Positions 8,135-14,641 of a DNA stretch of 43,485 nucleotides are shown here, piece by piece (the stretch's first letter is position 1; every line of letters begins with the position of its first letter). Position numbers and translations under genes: made by a program. A model generated the notes under the pieces. It was not told the origin of the DNA. It worked only from the letters and a program-made list of their open reading frames with translations, and did not search any database. Source of the DNA: JASLCR01 sp964384345 (GTDB taxonomy: Bacteria > Patescibacteriota > Saccharimonadia > Saccharimonadales > Saccharimonadaceae); NCBI GenBank assembly GCA_964384345.1, contig CAYLKD010000008.1, positions 1 through 43,485 on the forward strand, in the 5' to 3' direction.

Positions 8135-8181
8135 ATTCACCCCTGAATACGATTTTTCTTTTAATTGATGTATTCAAGGGG
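8131..8181 (+). promoter_or_regulatory. Candidate transcription attenuator (terminator/antiterminator pair)
   Basis: TCGTATTCA (8131-8139), loop CCCC and TGAATACGA (8144-8152) form a perfect 9-bp hairpin followed by a T-rich run (8153-8162), which is an intrinsic terminator. Just downstream, GTATTCAAGGGG (8170-8181) can pair instead with CCCCTGAATAC (8140-8150) with one bulge, which would break the terminator. It lies between the repeated leader and the gene at 8255. The trigger is unknown. Confidence 0.5.
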
Positions 8182-8254
8182 AATCTCCATCTGTGACGCC
8201 TTTGCCATGCGACCCCGTCAGATGACTCCGTTACGTAAAGTAAAGGAGGATATC

Positions 8255-8536
8255 ATGCATGTAGCAGAAGCAACACAAACTGTAGCCACCGAGTATAACG
8301 GGTGGAGTAATCGAGAGACGTGGTTAGTGAACATGTGGCTCACTAACGACAGGTGCTATTACGATGAGCTTTGTGAAATCATCAAGAACTTCAATCTTGA
8401 TGAGCAAGCAGAAGAACTTGAGCGATACGTCCGATTTATCACAGATACCGACAACAGTATCGGTATTGTGGGCGACCTGCTCAACACTTCTTTAGGTCTA
8501 ATTGACTGGGTTGAAGTCGTCGCAGCGAACCAGTAG
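8255..8536 (+). CDS. Small plasmid/phage-type protein with the GW.NRETW motif (DUF7249-like)
   Basis: 93 residues. The N-terminal YNGWSNRETWLVNMWLTND matches small proteins common on phages, plasmids and conjugative elements (DUF7249-like by my recollection). The rest is helical and acidic, ending DWVEVVAANQ. The start at 8255 is set by a strong AGGAGG (8244-8249) at 5-nt spacing. The frame stays open upstream to about 8165, so a longer product cannot be excluded. It is the first gene of an element-borne set and sits behind a possible attenuator. The molecular role is unknown. Confidence 0.7.
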   Translation: MHVAEATQTVATEYNGWSNRETWLVNMWLTNDRCYYDELCEIIKNFNLDEQAEELERYVRFITDTDNSIGIVGDLLNTSLGLIDWVEVVAANQ

Positions 8537-8548
8537 CGAAATAGTCCC

Positions 8549-8568
8549 GAGCATGACTAAAACTGCTC
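8549..8568 (+). repeat. Gene-end repeat, copy 1 (GAGCA-N10-TGCTC)
   Basis: GAGCA (8549-8553) and TGCTC (8564-8568) can pair across 10 nt (TGACTAAAAC). It lies 12 nt after the stop at 8536. Related copies follow the next two genes. Confidence 0.5.
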
Positions 8569-8592
8569 AAACTTAGCTTTAAGGAGACTGAT

Positions 8593-8754
8593 ATGTGTAC
8601 AACTGTCATTAGTAAGGAAACAAAAGAACAAATCGAGCGCCATAGGCGGTTCTGGGTGCAAGTCGCAGAACAGCACGACTGGTACACCGAGCCTTTCTAC
8701 ATCCAGGTATGGCTTGATGATAAGGGCGATGTAGCCGATAGCGTATCTCAATAG
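8593..8754 (+). CDS. Small hypothetical protein (53 aa)
   Basis: ATG at 8593 with an AAGGAG ribosome site at 8581-8586, stop TAG at 8752-8754. 53 residues starting MCTTVISKETKEQIERHRRF, then VAEQHDWYTEPFYIQVWLDD and a short acidic end. It is soluble, with aromatic residues in the middle. It lies between two other small element genes on the same strand and is followed by a copy of the gene-end repeat, so it probably belongs to the same unit. No family recognised. Confidence 0.55.
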   Translation: MCTTVISKETKEQIERHRRFWVQVAEQHDWYTEPFYIQVWLDDKGDVADSVSQ

Positions 8755-8803
8755 GTATGACATCGGACATCATAATCCCAAGTCTCTAGCAGATGACCGT
8801 CCT

Positions 8804-8823
8804 GAGCATGACGATAAACTGCT
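8804..8823 (+). repeat. Gene-end repeat, copy 2
   Basis: CCTGAGCATGACGATAAACT then GCTT: GAGCA (8804-8808) pairs partly with TGCT (8820-8823). It is close in sequence to the copy at 8549 (GAGCATGAC...AAACTGCT) and follows the stop at 8754 by about 50 nt. Confidence 0.45.
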
Positions 8824-8884
8824 TTTATTGTCATGTTGTACGGAACTGAGTGTAGTCGTGTAAGAGGCTTCCTCCCTCTGTCTT

Positions 8885-8920
8885 TTCATTATACGGGTGA
8901 ACCACAAGCCCCAAGGTCGT
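8885..8920 (+). repeat. Repeated 36-nt leader motif, copy 2
   Basis: TTCATTATACGGGT (8885-8898), 13 bases, CAAGGTCGT (8912-8920): the same layout as 8099-8134. It is followed by a perfect 9-bp hairpin, GTCAAGGTG (8937-8945) with CACCTTGAC (8951-8959), and by GAGAGG/CCTCTC just before the ribosome site of the gene at 9030. Confidence 0.7.
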
Positions 8921-9029
8921 TCGTCCCTTGGTAAACGTCAAGGTGCGCTCCACCTTGACCCTTGCGGATTCATCCCGAGCCCTTCTGACAGAGAGGCAGA
9001 AAGCCCTCTCGCAAAAGAAGGAGGGTTTC

Positions 9030-9344
9030 ATGGAAACTCAAATCAGTGACATAGCAAAGCTAAACGACGCGTTCCGTAGAGAGAATCCAGCGCACTACGT
9101 ACTTACGTCTGGCGTAGCTGCCAGCCTGAGCATCAATGATGTGATGTTTGCGATACGGCACTTTAATGACTTCAGTGAAGACAATGATCCGTACGGTGAG
9201 CATGACTTTGGCAGTCTTGTACTGAGTGGCAATAAGCTTTTCTGGAAGATCGATTACTACGACCAGCAGCTCAAGTACTGGTGCGATCCGCTTAACAAGG
9301 CGTGCCACAGGGTGCTGACTGTGATATTAGCAGAGGAGTATTAG
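9030..9344 (+). CDS. DUF3768-family plasmid/phage protein
   Basis: 104 residues. LNDAFRRENP, VLTSGVAA, then FNDFSEDNDPYGEHDFGSL and LFWKIDYYD are the signature blocks of DUF3768, a short family frequent on plasmids and conjugative elements, often near antirestriction or mobilisation genes. The ATG at 9030 has AGGAGGG 6 nt upstream. The frame is open upstream to a TTG at 8928, but the upstream part is leader RNA with hairpins. Biochemical role unknown. Confidence 0.8.
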   Translation: METQISDIAKLNDAFRRENPAHYVLTSGVAASLSINDVMFAIRHFNDFSEDNDPYGEHDFGSLVLSGNKLFWKIDYYDQQLKYWCDPLNKACHRVLTVILAEEY

Positions 9345-9352
9345 CTCCCGCC

Positions 9353-9378
9353 GTCCTGAGCAGGACAATAAAAGGCTC
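9353..9378 (+). repeat. Gene-end repeat, copy 3
   Basis: GTCCTGAGCAGGAC is itself a 5-bp hairpin (9353-9365), and GAGCA (9358-9362) can also pair with GGCTC (9374-9378). It follows the stop at 9344 and overlaps the stop codon of the convergent gene at 9377. Confidence 0.45.
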
Positions 9379-10102
9379 AAGTAATTAGCTCAGGAAGAAG
9401 GGTCACTGCTCGGGGAACAATCTCGAAGACAATATCAGTCTCATCAAGATAATTGTCGTCCATTTTCTCTTCTACATACGCCTGCAGCTTCTTTCTATCA
9501 CCTTTTAATCTTCGAACGATCCGTACGTTTGGGTACGAGTCCCATGACCAATCATCCGATTCGTAATGCTCAAGGTACTTCCTGATTCGTTTCTTTACCA
9601 AGAAGAGGTGCTGATCTCCGGTTAGTTCTACAAAAAAGTGCATCTTTTTATCACGTACATAGAGCGCCGGATATGGTTTAATCATGCCCTCTGTTTCGGC
9701 AAGCTCACTAGCCGTCTGAATCAATACGTCATCACCTAATGCCTGCCTGACGTCCAGATACGCATCATGTACCGCTACCTGGTAGTCCACAAAGTCCGAC
9801 GATTTACCCTTTTCTCTAAGCCGGCCGGCCAGGATGTCTTCATCAAGATCTAATTGCAGCTGGCGCAGATATTTTACAGCTTGAGGCGTTAAATAATATC
9901 GTGCTGACTTATTCATCAGCCTATAGTTCTTGTTATATTTTATTCCAAGATACCCGTTTGAGTGCAGTATTTTAAGCGCACTATAGGCAGAGTTTTGAGT
10001 TATGTTTCTGTGCCTGGCAAGGTTATCTGTTGTTAAGTATCTAAATTTATAAGCAGTTTTGAGGATGTTGATTTGTTTAGTATTGAGTTTTCTATCGCTC
10101 AT
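9377..10102 (-). CDS. Replication-relaxation-like winged-helix protein
   Basis: 241 residues from the ATG at 10102. The N-terminal wHTH reads LNTKQINILKTAYKFRYLTTDNLARHRNITQNSAYSALKILHSNGYLG (in pieces), followed by YYLTPQAVKYLRQ. Then a mixed alpha/beta domain has HDAYLDVRQAL, IKPYPALYV and FFVELTGDQHLFLVKKRIRKYLEHY. This layout matches the Replic_Relax family linked to plasmid replication or relaxation. It is the only gene of the element on the minus strand, convergent with the DUF3768 gene and divergent from the recombinase pair. Promoter TTTACA-N18-TATACT lies just upstream, so the transcript would start within a few bases of the ATG. The frame is open further upstream to 10354, but that includes the promoter. 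Confidence 0.65.
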   Translation of the reverse strand: MSDRKLNTKQINILKTAYKFRYLTTDNLARHRNITQNSAYSALKILHSNGYLGIKYNKNYRLMNKSARYYLTPQAVKYLRQLQLDLDEDILAGRLREKGKSSDFVDYQVAVHDAYLDVRQALGDDVLIQTASELAETEGMIKPYPALYVRDKKMHFFVELTGDQHLFLVKKRIRKYLEHYESDDWSWDSYPNVRIVRRLKGDRKKLQAYVEEKMDDNYLDETDIVFEIVPRAVTLLPELIT

Positions 10103-10111
10103 CGTATACGT

Positions 10112-10141
10112 AGTATAAAAGAGAGAACGTAAAAATGTAAA
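10112..10141 (-). promoter_or_regulatory. Promoter of the replication-relaxation-like gene
   Basis: On the minus strand, TTTACA, an 18-nt spacer and TATACT (10117-10112) end 9 nt before the ATG at 10102. No ribosome site is present. Confidence 0.5.
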
Positions 10142-10209
10142 TACAACAGGGGTAAAAGTGTAATAAAGTTCTAATTTTGAAATTAGATTAAAAGCACAAC
10201 GTTTTACTC

Positions 10210-10239
10210 TTGAAACTATCCCTATTGGTGTACTATAAT
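10210..10239 (+). promoter_or_regulatory. Promoter of the recombinase operon
   Basis: TTGAAA (10210-10215), 18-nt spacer, TATAAT (10234-10239). It would drive the 51-aa ORF at 10272 and the recombinase at 10412. Confidence 0.6.
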
Positions 10240-10271
10240 TATCCCTAGAAGGTAAGCTTACGAGGGTAGAT

Positions 10272-10427
10272 ATGAGCAGGCCGAATGGATCAAAAAACGT
10301 AGAAAAGCCGCCGAAAATCATCGAAGCCGATGAGACGGAGCGACTTGAGTACATTGCGGCCCTGCTACTAGAAATTGCCGAGGAAGAGCTTCAGCAAAGC
10401 GAGGGTGCGCCATGCAACCAGAACTAG
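10272..10427 (+). CDS. Small protein cotranslated with the recombinase (51 aa)
   Basis: ATG at 10272 preceded by AGGGTAG, stop TAG at 10425-10427. 51 residues: a basic Pro/Lys N-terminus (MSRPNGSKNVEKPPKIIE), then an acidic amphipathic helix with ERLEYIAALLLEIAEEELQQ. It overlaps the recombinase start by 16 nt, so the recombinase ribosome site (GAGGGTG) lies inside it. It is possibly a recombination directionality factor or regulator of the recombinase; that is a guess from position only. Confidence 0.55.
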   Translation: MSRPNGSKNVEKPPKIIEADETERLEYIAALLLEIAEEELQQSEGAPCNQN

Positions 10428-12130
10428 TAGCAAAGAACGCTGTAGCGGCCATTCGCGTCTCGACGACCAAGCAAGGCACCGAGGGTGACTCCCCTGAGGC
10501 TCAGAAGGAGCAAATTGAGCGCTTTGCCGAGACCAAAGGTATCACTATTAAAAAGTTCTTTGTCTTTATGGAGTCGGCCAGCAAAGAGCAGCAGCCCATG
10601 CAAGAAGCCGTCGACTACTGCGCCGATGCAAAGAACGAGATCAATCTGTTCATTATTAAATCAATCGACCGGTTCACTCGTGGCGGATCCCTCAGCTACG
10701 ATATGCTCAAAACCCAACTAGACACGGCCGGCGTACAGCTCGTCGATATATACGGGGTCATCAGTGCCCAGCAGGTAAATACTCTCGACCACCTTGGTTT
10801 TGAATACAAATGGAGCATTTACAGCCCAAGTAAGAAATCAGAAATACTCGAAGCCGAGCGTTCCAAGGACGAGCTGCGCGATATTATGAGCCGCATGATA
10901 GGCGCGGAGATCCGCTACACCCAGAACGGGTACTGGATGCGCCAACCTCCCTATGGCTACCGTAGTGAGAAGGTAGACACCAATCAGGGTAAACGCACTG
11001 TTCTTAAGCCTCGCGAAGAGGAAGCGACGTTTATTCGTAAGATGTTCGAGCTCCGAGCCGAAGGCCTACTGACAGACACCGAGATAGCTGACAAGCTTAA
11101 TGAACTTGGATACCAGACACGGGTTAGCTATGTGCGTAATAAAGATGACCTCAGCAAGGTGATCTCTAAAAAAGGCGGCCAACCACTCACCGTTAAACGG
11201 TTGCAAAAGATTATCCAGGGTACTATCTACGCTGGGATTAACGTTGAGAAGTGGACGAGTTACAGCGCGGTCAAATGTGTCTTCGATGGACTGGTGACAA
11301 TAGATCTATTTAATAGAGCAAACAGAGGCAAAAAGTACATAGCATTCAATCAGGCTGACGGTGAATACGAAATCCAGCGCCAGGCATCCAAGAAACACCT
11401 TGTCGAAAAAGTCATGAACAATCCCGACTTCCCATACAAGAAGTTTGTGTTGTGCCCAGAATGCAGCGGTACGTTACTCGGGAGCGCCAGCCGTGGCAAG
11501 ACCGGCAAATACTACCCGGCGTACCACTGCAGCAATAAGGGCCATTACTTCCGAGTACCTAAAGATCAGATGGACGAAAGGATCTTGCAGTTCATCAGTC
11601 GCATCAGGGTCAATCAAGAACAGATCGATACACTACTCAGTACTGTCCGGCAGGAGTTTGAGCGGAAGCGGGCTTTGTCGGGTGACGACGTCATAGCACT
11701 TGAAAAGCACATACAGGCCCTCAAGGGCGAAGCAGAGGCTGCACTCGGCAAGATCATGATCCTGTCGAATCAGACAGCCATAGCCTACCTAGAGAACGAG
11801 ATCGAGCAGATCCACCAGAAGATCACTAAGCTAGAAAAGGAGAAGGAGCAAATGAAGCACAAAAAACCTATCAATATCGACCGTATTCTGTCACGAGTGC
11901 GATATTACCTGGAACACCTTGATCTACTACTGTTAAAGCAGCAGGATCCACACAAAAAGGCGCAGTTATTCGGGGTATTGTTCGACCAGCTACCAACCTA
12001 CGATGATTTAGATTATGGAACACAAAAAACACCCCTTTTTACGGGGGTGAATTCTGTGTTTAAAGCCTTACAGCTCGAAAAATCTCTTATGGTGATCTCA
12101 CGGAGAATCGAACTCCGATTGCCAGGATGA
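10412..12130 (+). CDS. Large serine recombinase/integrase
   Basis: 572 residues. Resolvase catalytic domain (about 8-150) with AAIRVSTTKQG, Ser17 as the likely nucleophile, and the SIDRFTRGG arginines. A Recombinase domain follows (about 170-300) with YGYRSEKVD and RLQKIIQGTIYAGI, then a zinc ribbon starting CPECSGTL (about 350-385), a coiled coil (about 425-495), and the typical C-terminal LFDQLPTYDDLDYGTQKTPLF. It probably catalyses integration and excision of the surrounding element. Odd: the last about 25 codons run antisense over the terminator and 3' half of tRNA-Glu, so the residues after about 547 are probably not an evolved part of the protein. Cotranslated with the small gene at 10272. 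Confidence 0.9.
   Translation: MQPELVAKNAVAAIRVSTTKQGTEGDSPEAQKEQIERFAETKGITIKKFFVFMESASKEQQPMQEAVDYCADAKNEINLFIIKSIDRFTRGGSLSYDMLKTQLDTAGVQLVDIYGVISAQQVNTLDHLGFEYKWSIYSPSKKSEILEAERSKDELRDIMSRMIGAEIRYTQNGYWMRQPPYGYRSEKVDTNQGKRTVLKPREEEATFIRKMFELRAEGLLTDTEIADKLNELGYQTRVSYVRNKDDLSKVISKKGGQPLTVKRLQKIIQGTIYAGINVEKWTSYSAVKCVFDGLVTIDLFNRANRGKKYIAFNQADGEYEIQRQASKKHLVEKVMNNPDFPYKKFVLCPECSGTLLGSASRGKTGKYYPAYHCSNKGHYFRVPKDQMDERILQFISRIRVNQEQIDTLLSTVRQEFERKRALSGDDVIALEKHIQALKGEAEAALGKIMILSNQTAIAYLENEIEQIHQKITKLEKEKEQMKHKKPINIDRILSRVRYYLEHLDLLLLKQQDPHKKAQLFGVLFDQLPTYDDLDYGTQKTPLFTGVNSVFKALQLEKSLMVISRRIELRLPG
12024..12049 (-). terminator. Intrinsic terminator of tRNA-Glu, inside the recombinase 3' end
   Basis: On the minus strand, CACCCC and GGGGTG flank a short loop and are followed by six T. 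It lies about 40 nt past the tRNA 3' end while also coding for GTQKTPLF on the plus strand. Confidence 0.6.
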
Positions 12131-12164
12131 AAACCTGGTGTCCTAACCGTTAGACGATGAGACC
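12090..12164 (-). tRNA. tRNA-Glu (anticodon TTC)
   Basis: 75 nt including an encoded CCA. Acceptor GGTCTCA pairs with TGAGATC (one G-U), the anticodon stem CCAGG/CCTGG encloses TTTTCAT (TTC = Glu), and the T arm CGGAG/CTCCG is perfect. Its 3' end faces the integrated element and overlaps the recombinase gene antisense, which makes it the likely integration landmark. Confidence 0.93.
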
Positions 12165-12495
12165 AAATTGTGAATAAGGTGGAACCAAAAGTGATTGCAT
12201 CTTTGTTCACTTTTGAACAATATGTGTCGCATATGGTCATTTATGATCCATATGCGCTAGGTAAATATCAACTTTTACGTAATATTGCCTGCGCATGGCA
12301 CTACGGTATAGTACCAAAAAAATCTCTATCTGAAAAGGGTAACAACTGCAATGACATATTGCTTGTGCTTATTATAAAATTATACTTTAGTAGTTGACTT
12401 TACAATCTTTTTATGGTAATCTTGTGATTAAGCATATCGCTAACCTGTTGTGGAGATAGGAGCGGATGAGTAAATCAACCTATGAGGAGGTGTGT
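12165..12495. other. Intergenic region with two inverted repeats and a promoter
   Basis: No convincing gene. It holds AAAAGTGA (12187-12194) with TCACTTTT (12207-12214), CGCATATGG (12228-12236) with CCATATGCG (12248-12256), and a plus-strand promoter TTGACT (12394-12399), 17-nt spacer, TAATCT (12417-12422). The repeats lie upstream of both the tRNA-Glu (minus) and the surface-protein gene (plus) and could be regulator sites. A 75-codon frame across it has no ribosome site or family resemblance. Confidence 0.5.
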
Positions 12496-13632
12496 ATGAA
12501 ACGTAAAGTATTAGGATTTGTAGTAGCTCTTATGGCTGTTGCAACAGTTGGATTAGTCCAACTAAGCGCAAAAGCAGAAACTATTGATAACACACCCGAC
12601 TGTGATAAATACTCAGTTGTCTGGTGTGGAGCCAGCACAGAAGCAGCCATGCGCGCTGCGATCGTTAAAGGTAATGATGGCCACAACACTGACATGGCTG
12701 CTGTCTACAATTCATTTGGAATTGTTACCAGTCAAATCACCGGTATGAAAGCTGGTGTTGTCTACCAAAATGGTAATGTCGTAGTCGATGGTAAGGTTGT
12801 TGCTAAAGACGCGGTCATGGCAGCTCGTTATCTTGGTGGTACCGCTATTGCCGGTAGCGCTACAGCAAAACGTGTATCCGTTAGTGCAATGGACAGTGCG
12901 CAAGCTGCACTCGTCAAGCTAGATGCAAACGGAAAGTTCCTGTTCGCCATCATGACTCCATGTGCCAACCCTGTAGTTGCAACCCCTACATATGTACCCC
13001 CTCAGCCAGCAGCGAGCTGTAAAGCAGTGACTGTCGATACGCTCAGCCGTACACAGTTCCGATTCAACGCAACTGCAACCGTCGCCAATGGCGCCAAAGT
13101 TTCTTCGTACGTATTTACCGTCAAAGACGCTAGCGGCAAAGTAGTTACTACTCAAACAGTCACAAGTGCGAGCCTCAGCGCAAGCACCACCTACGCCCAG
13201 ACAAAAGCAGGTGCCTATAAAGTATCTGTCGTCGTGAAAACCACTGCGGGCGATAAAACTTCAGCAGATTGTGAAAAAACATTTACCGTAACGCCACCTC
13301 CTGCGCCTTCAATGGTCGAAGTATGTAACCCTGCAACTGGTGAGATCATCACGGTCACTAAAGCAGAAGAAAGCAAATACGCTCCAATCGACAGTCCGAA
13401 GTGTCACTCGATCGAAGTCTGTCAGGTCAGTACCGGCAAAACAGTCACTATAAAAGAAAGCCAACTTGGCGGTGACTACACAACTGATTACACAAAGTGT
13501 ACTCCAGTCGTTACTCCTCCCGAAACACCAGAGTTGCCACACACTGGTCCAGCAGATGTCCTCGTAAAGCTACTAGGTATCGCATCACTCGGTGGAGCAT
13601 CAGCGTACTATATCGCTAGTCGCCGCTCATAA
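12496..13632 (+). CDS. LPxTG-anchored surface protein, PKD-like domain and Cys-paired repeats
   Basis: 378 residues. Signal peptide 1-about 24 (MKRKVLGFVVALMAVATVGL, cut near AKA). A short globular domain comes next, then a Pro-rich linker (VATPTYVPPQPA), a PKD-like beta domain (about 170-270) with KVSSYVFTVKDASGKVV, and two repeats beginning VEVCNPATGE and IEVCQVSTGK, each with a pair of Cys about 30 apart. It ends LPHTGPADVL, a hydrophobic span and RRS, the sortase sorting signal. The start is fixed by GAGGAGG (12484-12490). It probably sits on the cell wall. It is a relative of the larger protein at 16186: the same repeat type and the same C-terminus AAYY(I/V)ASRR style. No function is known. 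Confidence 0.85.
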   Translation: MKRKVLGFVVALMAVATVGLVQLSAKAETIDNTPDCDKYSVVWCGASTEAAMRAAIVKGNDGHNTDMAAVYNSFGIVTSQITGMKAGVVYQNGNVVVDGKVVAKDAVMAARYLGGTAIAGSATAKRVSVSAMDSAQAALVKLDANGKFLFAIMTPCANPVVATPTYVPPQPAASCKAVTVDTLSRTQFRFNATATVANGAKVSSYVFTVKDASGKVVTTQTVTSASLSASTTYAQTKAGAYKVSVVVKTTAGDKTSADCEKTFTVTPPPAPSMVEVCNPATGEIITVTKAEESKYAPIDSPKCHSIEVCQVSTGKTVTIKESQLGGDYTTDYTKCTPVVTPPETPELPHTGPADVLVKLLGIASLGGASAYYIASRRS

Positions 13633-13663
13633 TACACTTGAGTCGACACTACCGATAAAAATC

Positions 13664-13695
13664 AGCACCTCTCTGTAAAAGGAGAGGTGCTTTTT
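13664..13695 (+). terminator. Intrinsic terminator after the first LPxTG gene
   Basis: AGCACCTCTC (13664-13673) pairs with GAGAGGTGCT (13682-13691), followed by T residues. Confidence 0.9.
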
Positions 13696-13732
13696 AGACC
13701 ATAAGAATAAGCAGTATACGTACACAATCTTA

Positions 13733-13761
13733 TTGACATTATGTACTTCTTATGATATACT
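13733..13761 (+). promoter_or_regulatory. Strong sigma-70-type promoter
   Basis: TTGACA (13733-13738), 17-nt spacer, TATACT (13756-13761): the closest to consensus in the window. The next start codon is over 400 nt downstream (14183). Confidence 0.75.
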
Positions 13762-13767
13762 GAAGCT

Positions 13768-14182
13768 ATCATCAGTGAGTGTGTGGTCCCATCTCAGTGT
13801 CTAAGAGGTGGATGACGCAAACAAAGCTGATTTGGGAACGTTAACAATCAGGCTATAACTTTTCGTAGTATACGCTCTAGTGTAGCCAGATTGATCCGAC
13901 CACTTTTATCTTCCGACCACAGGTATTCGTGCCAATCTGGCTGCACTAGCAGCATTCCTTTCTCATTCCAGATTCATCTGTCGAGTGACGTAAGGACTAC
14001 GTGGAAAACCAATGTTCATTAGGACACAGAGTTTCCTCCGTTATTCGGAGCAGCGCGCCAGTTCACCCGTACGTCTTTTAGATATATGCGATGGCTTGAC
14101 GCGCTGCTCCCAATGGGCAGTTAGGCACAACCCAAACCTCGGTTTGGGCATCGTGCCCGACCGATCCCACCAGGAGGACTCC
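13768..14182 (+). other. Long structured leader or independent RNA
   Basis: About 415 nt follow the strong promoter before the first start codon. It contains a 17-bp inverted repeat with one G-U (13877-13893 with 13933-13949), an 11-bp perfect one (GGAGCAGCGCG 14047-14057 with CGCGCTGCTCC 14100-14110), and CCCAAAC/GTTTGGG (about 14129-14145). Base composition switches from AT-rich to GC-rich near 14040. It could be a regulated 5' leader, a separate small RNA, or the junction of an insert. I do not recognise a known riboswitch or 6S/tmRNA. Confidence 0.45.
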
Positions 14183-14599
14183 ATGTCCGCTTCCCACTCG
14201 ACCACCACTACCACCCTCCCGGGCGGTTCCACCAAGAAGTCGTCGTCCATCCTCAAGATGGTCGGCCAGGTCTTGATGATCACGGTGCTCTTCCTGTTCG
14301 TGCTGTGGCTCGGCTTCACCGCCAAGCTCGACATGAACGGGTGGTTCACCTGGAAGACCATTGCGGTGGCTTTCGTCGTCGCCCTGATGCTCATGGCCTT
14401 CATGAGCAAGCACTACATCACCGGCTTCCTCGTGATGGCGGCACTGGTGCTGCTCTACTTCGCACTGACTTCCGGCATCAACCTGCCGGACATCGGCAAC
14501 GTCGGCGGCATGCTGCTGCAGCTCGGTGGCTTCGTGGTCCTCTGTGCGATCGCCTACGCGATCTTCACCTGGGCTCGCAGCCAGCACACGACGTCCTGA
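14183..14599 (+). CDS. Four-helix membrane protein of the GC-rich insert
   Basis: 138 residues. A Ser/Thr-rich N-terminus (about 1-24) precedes four hydrophobic segments: VLMITVLFLFVLWLGF, TIAVAFVVALMLMAFM, ITGFLVMAALVLLYFAL and GGFVVLCAIAYAIFTWA. No charged catalytic motif is visible. The start is set by CAGGAGG at about 14171. Codon use is strongly GC-ending, unlike every gene outside 14040-16040, which points to recent transfer, possibly from a high-GC actinobacterial host. The next gene starts 32 nt downstream behind a hairpin covering its ribosome site, so the two are probably coupled. Family not recognised. Confidence 0.7.
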   Translation: MSASHSTTTTTLPGGSTKKSSSILKMVGQVLMITVLFLFVLWLGFTAKLDMNGWFTWKTIAVAFVVALMLMAFMSKHYITGFLVMAALVLLYFALTSGINLPDIGNVGGMLLQLGGFVVLCAIAYAIFTWARSQHTTS

Positions 14600-14619
14600 T
14601 CATCCCTCTGAAGGAAAGG

Positions 14620-14641
14620 AGGTGGACCTTCGTGTCCACCT
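14620..14641 (+). promoter_or_regulatory. Hairpin masking ribosome site and GTG start
   Basis: AGGTGGAC (14620-14627) and GTCCACCT (14634-14641) form a perfect 8-bp stem. It covers the end of the AAAGGAGG ribosome site and the GTG at 14632. Ribosomes finishing the upstream gene at 14599 could open it. Confidence 0.5.

Noticed and set aside
12170..12397. 75-codon plus-strand frame beginning at ATG 12170
   Set aside because: No ribosome site, composition like non-coding DNA, and it runs across two inverted repeats next to tRNA-Glu.
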